From assembly GCA_021154515.1 (NCBI GenBank), contig JAJKIL010000271.1:1-8597 (forward strand): a stretch of 8,597 bases of DNA. The letters are read 5' to 3'. This DNA is from Niastella sp. (lineage in GTDB: Bacteria > Bacteroidota > Bacteroidia > Chitinophagales > Chitinophagaceae). The position numbers and the translations under genes were made by a program. Within the stretch, counting starts at the first letter, position 1. Each line of letters begins with the position of its first letter. The notes beneath the pieces are model-generated. The model ran no database searches, was not told where the DNA came from, and saw only the letters and a program-made list of their open reading frames with translations. Shown piece after piece: positions 5,975-8,597 of this stretch.

Positions 5975-7696
5975 TTAAAATAAAAAATACCGTTGGGCCA
6001 GTGGCGCCACGGCTATAGGTTCGCAGGTCACAGGCTGTCCATCTACTTTCACTTCATAGGTTTCAGGATTTACTTCTATTAAAGGAGTGGCATTGTTGTG
6101 CACCATATCTTTTTTAGAAATGCTTCGGCAATTCATTACAGGAAGTAACATTTTTTTTAACCCATATTGCTGGACTACATTTTTTTCTAACGATAGCTTT
6201 GATACAAATGTGGCACAGGTGGTATGCACTGCTTTGCCATAGGCGCCAAACATATGCCGGTATATAACTGGTTGTGGGGTAGGGATGGAGGCGTTAGGGT
6301 CGCCCATTCTGCTGGCGATGATCATACCGCCTTTGATGATCATTTCCGGTTTAGCCCCAAACAGCGCAGGTTTCCATAATACCAGGTCGGCCAGTTTACC
6401 AGGTTCCAATGATCCTGTATAAGATGAGATGCCATGTGTAATGGCCGGATTGATGGTATACTTGCTGATGTATCGCTTTACCCGGAAGTTATCATTTCCC
6501 TTTCCTTCATCTTCCGGTAAAGCACCCCGTTGGATCTTCATTTTGTGGGCTGTTTGCCAGGTGCGGATGATCACTTCACTAACCCGGCCCATGGCTTGAG
6601 AATCGGAGCTCATCATACTGAATACGCCCAGATCGTGTAAAATATCTTCCGCGGCAATTGTTTCAGGTCTGATGCGGGAATCAGCAAAAGAGATGTCTTC
6701 CGGAACAGATTTATCCAGGTGGTGACAAACCATTAGCATATCCAGGTGCTCATCAATGGTATTCACCGTAAACGGACGCGTAGGATTGGTAGAAGAGGGT
6801 AACACATACGGATACATGGCCGCCCTGATAATATCGGGTGCATGACCGCCCCCCGCACCCTCGGTATGGTAAGTATGTATTACCCGGCCATTGATGGCAT
6901 TAATGGTATCTTCCAGAAATCCGGCTTCATTCAGGGTGTCCGTATGAATGGCCACCTGTACATCGTACTGATCGGCTATGCGAAGCGAAGCGTCGATAAC
7001 CGCTGGTGTGCTGCCCCAGTCTTCATGGATCTTTAATCCCAATGCCCCCGCAACGATCTGTTCTTCCAGTGGTGGCAGGGCTGCACAATTGCCTTTGCCT
7101 AAGAATCCCAGGTTCATAGGAAAAGCTTCTGCAGCTTCCAGCATTCTTTGTATGTTCCAGGAGCCGGGGGTTACAGTAGTGGCATTGGTGCCGTCAGCCG
7201 GGCCGGTGCCACCGCCGATCATAGTAGTAATACCACTAAAAAGGGCATGGTCGATCTGTTGCGGACAAATGAAATGGATATGCGTATCGATGCCGCCGGC
7301 TGTTGCAATCAACCCCGCGCCGCCGTGTACTTCTGTGGAAGCCCCAATGATCAAATTGGCGTCCACACCATCCATGGTATCAGGATTGCCGGCTTTACCT
7401 ATTCCAACGATCCTGCCATCTTTAATGCCAATATCTGCTTTCACAATACCCCAGTGATCTATGATCATAACGTTGGTGATCACCAGATCAGGCACGCCTT
7501 CAGCACGGGTTGCCCGGGCCGATTGCGCCATGCCGTCGCGGATGGTTTTGCCGCCACCAAATTTGGCTTCATCGCCATAAACAGTGAAGTCTTTCTCTAT
7601 TTCAATAAATAGTTCGGTATCGCCTAATCGCACTTTGTCGCCTGTTGTTGGGCCATACATATTGGCATACTTGATGCGGTTGATGTGCAGGCTCAT
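5975..7696 (-). CDS. ureC: Urease subunit alpha (catalytic)
   Basis: A 573-residue catalytic subunit that hydrolyses urea to ammonia and carbamate at a dinickel centre, within a cytosolic UreABC complex. All ligands are intact by alignment with Klebsiella UreC (offset +5): H139 and H141 in GGIDTHIHFICPQQ, carbamylated K222 in GLKIHEDWGSTP, H251 in AIHTDTLNEAGF, H277 in HTYHTEGAGGGHAPD, and D365 in SSDSQAMGRVSE. The mobile-flap residues C324 and H325 (MVCHHLDKS) are also present, so the enzyme should be active. Length is close to the usual 567-573. The ATG at 7696-7694 overlaps the ureB stop as ATGA. The 3' part has poly-A sense tracts, including A8 at 6151-6158 and A7 at 6180-6186. Confidence 0.99.
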   Translation of the reverse strand: MSLHINRIKYANMYGPTTGDKVRLGDTELFIEIEKDFTVYGDEAKFGGGKTIRDGMAQSARATRAEGVPDLVITNVMIIDHWGIVKADIGIKDGRIVGIGKAGNPDTMDGVDANLIIGASTEVHGGAGLIATAGGIDTHIHFICPQQIDHALFSGITTMIGGGTGPADGTNATTVTPGSWNIQRMLEAAEAFPMNLGFLGKGNCAALPPLEEQIVAGALGLKIHEDWGSTPAVIDASLRIADQYDVQVAIHTDTLNEAGFLEDTINAINGRVIHTYHTEGAGGGHAPDIIRAAMYPYVLPSSTNPTRPFTVNTIDEHLDMLMVCHHLDKSVPEDISFADSRIRPETIAAEDILHDLGVFSMMSSDSQAMGRVSEVIIRTWQTAHKMKIQRGALPEDEGKGNDNFRVKRYISKYTINPAITHGISSYTGSLEPGKLADLVLWKPALFGAKPEMIIKGGMIIASRMGDPNASIPTPQPVIYRHMFGAYGKAVHTTCATFVSKLSLEKNVVQQYGLKKMLLPVMNCRSISKKDMVHNNATPLIEVNPETYEVKVDGQPVTCEPIAVAPLAQRYFLF

Positions 7697-8064
7697 ACAG
7701 ATTGGTTTTTGAATTGACCGGCCAATGCATTTTGTACTGCCTGCTCTTTATTGACTTCAGAGACCTCGCCGTTCACCAGGTTATTAAATCCGAACACCTG
7801 CCTGGCCCCGCCGAATGCAACCAGCTGGACTTCCTTTTCTTCACCAGGTTCAAAACGAACGGCAGTGCCTGACGGAATGTTCAAACGCATACCATACCCC
7901 GCTGCCCGGTTAAACTGCAACTGGCGGTTCACTTCAAAAAAATGAAAATGCGAGCCTATCTGTACCGGGCGATCGCCGGTGTTTACCACCACCAGAGAGG
8001 TTGTTGTGCGGCCTGCATTGGCGATAATATCATCCGGCTGTAAAATGTATTCTCCAGGGATCAT
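7693..8064 (-). CDS. ureB: Urease subunit beta
   Basis: A 123-residue structural subunit of the urease heterotrimer. It starts with MIPGEY and carries the family core GSHFHFFEVNRQLQFNR at 37-53, followed by RLNIPSGTAVRFEPGEEKEV at 60-79. Length is slightly above the usual 100-110 because of a longer C-terminal tail after the FGFNNLVNGE block. UreA and UreB are separate genes here, not fused as in Helicobacter. The start lies 25 bp after the ureA stop, with no Shine-Dalgarno visible. The stop overlaps the ureC start. Confidence 0.97.
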   Translation of the reverse strand: MIPGEYILQPDDIIANAGRTTTSLVVVNTGDRPVQIGSHFHFFEVNRQLQFNRAAGYGMRLNIPSGTAVRFEPGEEKEVQLVAFGGARQVFGFNNLVNGEVSEVNKEQAVQNALAGQFKNQSV

Positions 8065-8089
8065 TTGGCTTTATTTATTGTTAGAAAAC

Positions 8090-8392
8090 CTATCTTATTG
8101 GATCGTGTACGGTAACCAGTTTGGTACCATCGGGAAAAGTAGCTTCTATTTGTATTTCCTGGATCATTTCAGGTACGCCTTCCATTACGTCGTCACGGGT
8201 TAAAATGGTGGCGCCATAGTGCATCAATTCGGCAACCGATTTGCCGTCGCGGGCTGCTTCCTGCAGATGGCTGCTGATGAGGGCTATTGCTTCGGGGTAA
8301 TTAAGCTTCAATCCACGCAACCTTCGCTTCTCTGCCAGTTCCCCGGCTAAAAACAATAATAGTTTTTCCGATTCTCTGGGTATAAGATGCAT
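8090..8392 (-). CDS. ureA: Urease subunit gamma
   Basis: A 100-residue structural subunit and the first gene of the urease operon. The start is the ATG at 8392-8390, because the canonical UreA N-terminus MHLIPRESEKLLLFLAGELA begins there and gives the family's standard length of 100. The frame stays open upstream to 8578, but that extension has no UreA similarity and overlaps the xdhC-like gene in another frame. Further family blocks are GLKLNYPEAIALISSHLQEA at 27-46 and TRDDVMEGVPEMI at 65-77. The C-terminus TKLVTVHDPIR is complete. The leader is A/T-rich with no Shine-Dalgarno, as for most starts in this window. Confidence 0.97.
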   Translation of the reverse strand: MHLIPRESEKLLLFLAGELAEKRRLRGLKLNYPEAIALISSHLQEAARDGKSVAELMHYGATILTRDDVMEGVPEMIQEIQIEATFPDGTKLVTVHDPIR

Positions 8393-8486
8393 AAATAAAA
8401 ATAATAATTCGGGTGAGTAATAATTGGGAGTACGGAATGGCAGGCAATAATTTAAGATAAGCAAAAAAATAACACGGGATTGTTTT
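8393..8486 (-). promoter_or_regulatory. Leader upstream of ureA, presumed urease promoter region
   Basis: This 94-bp gap between the xdhC-like stop and ureA is the largest break on the minus strand to the right of the divergent region, so a urease operon promoter is plausible here. I could not fit a TTG/TAnnTTTG pair with proper spacing. On the sense strand, a weak 4-bp stem (AACA, loop ATCCCG, TGTT at 8484-8471) is followed by one A and then T7 (8469-8463). This might terminate the upstream gene poorly, but the stem is too weak to call. The urease genes may simply be co-transcribed with the xdhC-like gene. Confidence 0.4.
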
Positions 8487-8597
8487 CTAACGATTTTTCT
8501 CCCGAATAATCTCTGCCGCAATACTAATGGCAATCTCTTCCGGGGTTTCACTATGAATGGCAATGCCAACAGGTGCATGTATAGGTTGCAGTACAGA
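8487..8597 (-). CDS. XdhC/CoxI-family protein, C-terminal fragment, runs off right edge
   Basis: The last 36 codons and a TAG stop of a gene entering from the right edge. The fragment starts SVLQPIHAPVGIAIHS and continues ETPEEIAISIAAEIIREKNR. This closely follows the end of the XdhC C-terminal Rossmann-type domain, in which an (I/L)HAPVGL-like stretch precedes an ETPEEIAxSIxAEI helix. In Rhodobacter, XdhC binds molybdenum cofactor and promotes its sulfuration and insertion into xanthine dehydrogenase; related CoxI-type proteins serve other molybdenum hydroxylases. In a urate-degradation locus a xanthine dehydrogenase partner is the natural inference, but none is visible. Only the tail is seen, so family assignment is good and substrate enzyme is inferred. 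Confidence 0.8.
   Translation of the reverse strand, partial: SVLQPIHAPVGIAIHSETPEEIAISIAAEIIREKNR

Noticed and set aside
6978..7612. Two overlapping plus-strand open frames antisense to ureC
   Set aside because: ureC is fully conserved in the other strand here. These frames show Ser/Pro/Ala-rich or irregular composition typical of antisense shadows.
8463..8484. Possible intrinsic terminator after the xdhC-like gene
   Set aside because: A T7 run follows a hairpin, but the stem is only four weak base pairs with a mismatch directly below, which is not enough to call a terminator.
8393..8578. N-terminal extension of ureA to 162 residues from an ATG at 8578
   Set aside because: The added 62 residues look unlike any UreA, overlap the recognisable XdhC tail in another frame, and the standard 100-residue UreA begins exactly at the ATG at 8392.
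1..8597. CRISPR, IS element, tRNA, phage or toxin-antitoxin content
   Set aside because: I saw no regular spaced repeats, transposase motifs, terminal inverted repeats, tRNA-like folds or phage genes. Nearly all sequence is occupied by the metabolic genes.

Overview
The window is one arm of a purine (urate) nitrogen-salvage locus from a member of the Bacteroidota, most likely a Chitinophagaceae-type soil or plant bacterium. The taxon is inferred from overall protein character, moderate GC, A/T-rich leaders, and the near absence of Shine-Dalgarno sequences even before well-defined starts. No 16S or marker gene is present to confirm it.

Layout, left to right. Positions 1-357 (minus) hold the N-terminal third of an M20-family amidohydrolase, best read as allantoate amidohydrolase (allC), running off the left edge. 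It overlaps the stop of a complete allantoinase gene (allB, 354-1691, minus). An 82-bp divergent intergenic region follows, rich in inverted repeats. Next is urate oxidase (1774-2619, plus), the only plus-strand gene. It converges, with 5 bp between stop codons, on a complete minus-strand urease operon. In transcription order the operon is ureA (8392-8090), ureB, ureC, ureE, ureF, ureG, ureD and a terminal UreH/NicO-like membrane protein (3326-2625). Upstream of ureA, the last 36 codons of an XdhC-family gene (8597-8487, minus) enter from the right edge.

How the genes fit together. XdhC proteins help mature the molybdenum cofactor of xanthine dehydrogenase, which makes urate. Urate oxidase converts urate to 5-hydroxyisourate. 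Allantoinase opens allantoin to allantoate, and the AllC-like enzyme hydrolyses allantoate. Urease converts urea to ammonia and CO2. UreD, UreF, UreG and UreE load nickel into UreABC, and the membrane protein probably supplies nickel. The window therefore carries much of a hypoxanthine/xanthine-to-ammonia route. It lacks the 5-hydroxyisourate hydrolase, the OHCU decarboxylase and any urea-releasing ureidoglycolate lyase or allantoicase, which could lie outside.

The urease operon is tightly packed. There are four 4-bp ATGA stop/start overlaps (ureB-C, E-F, F-G, G-D), one 11-bp overlap (ureD to the membrane gene), and gaps of only 25 bp (A-B) and 22 bp (C-E). All key catalytic and metal-binding residues I could check are intact, and there are no pseudogenes, IS elements, tRNAs or CRISPR arrays. 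The window is mainly a well-formed example of known families. The least explained signal is the nested inverted-repeat structure in the allB/urate oxidase divergent region.
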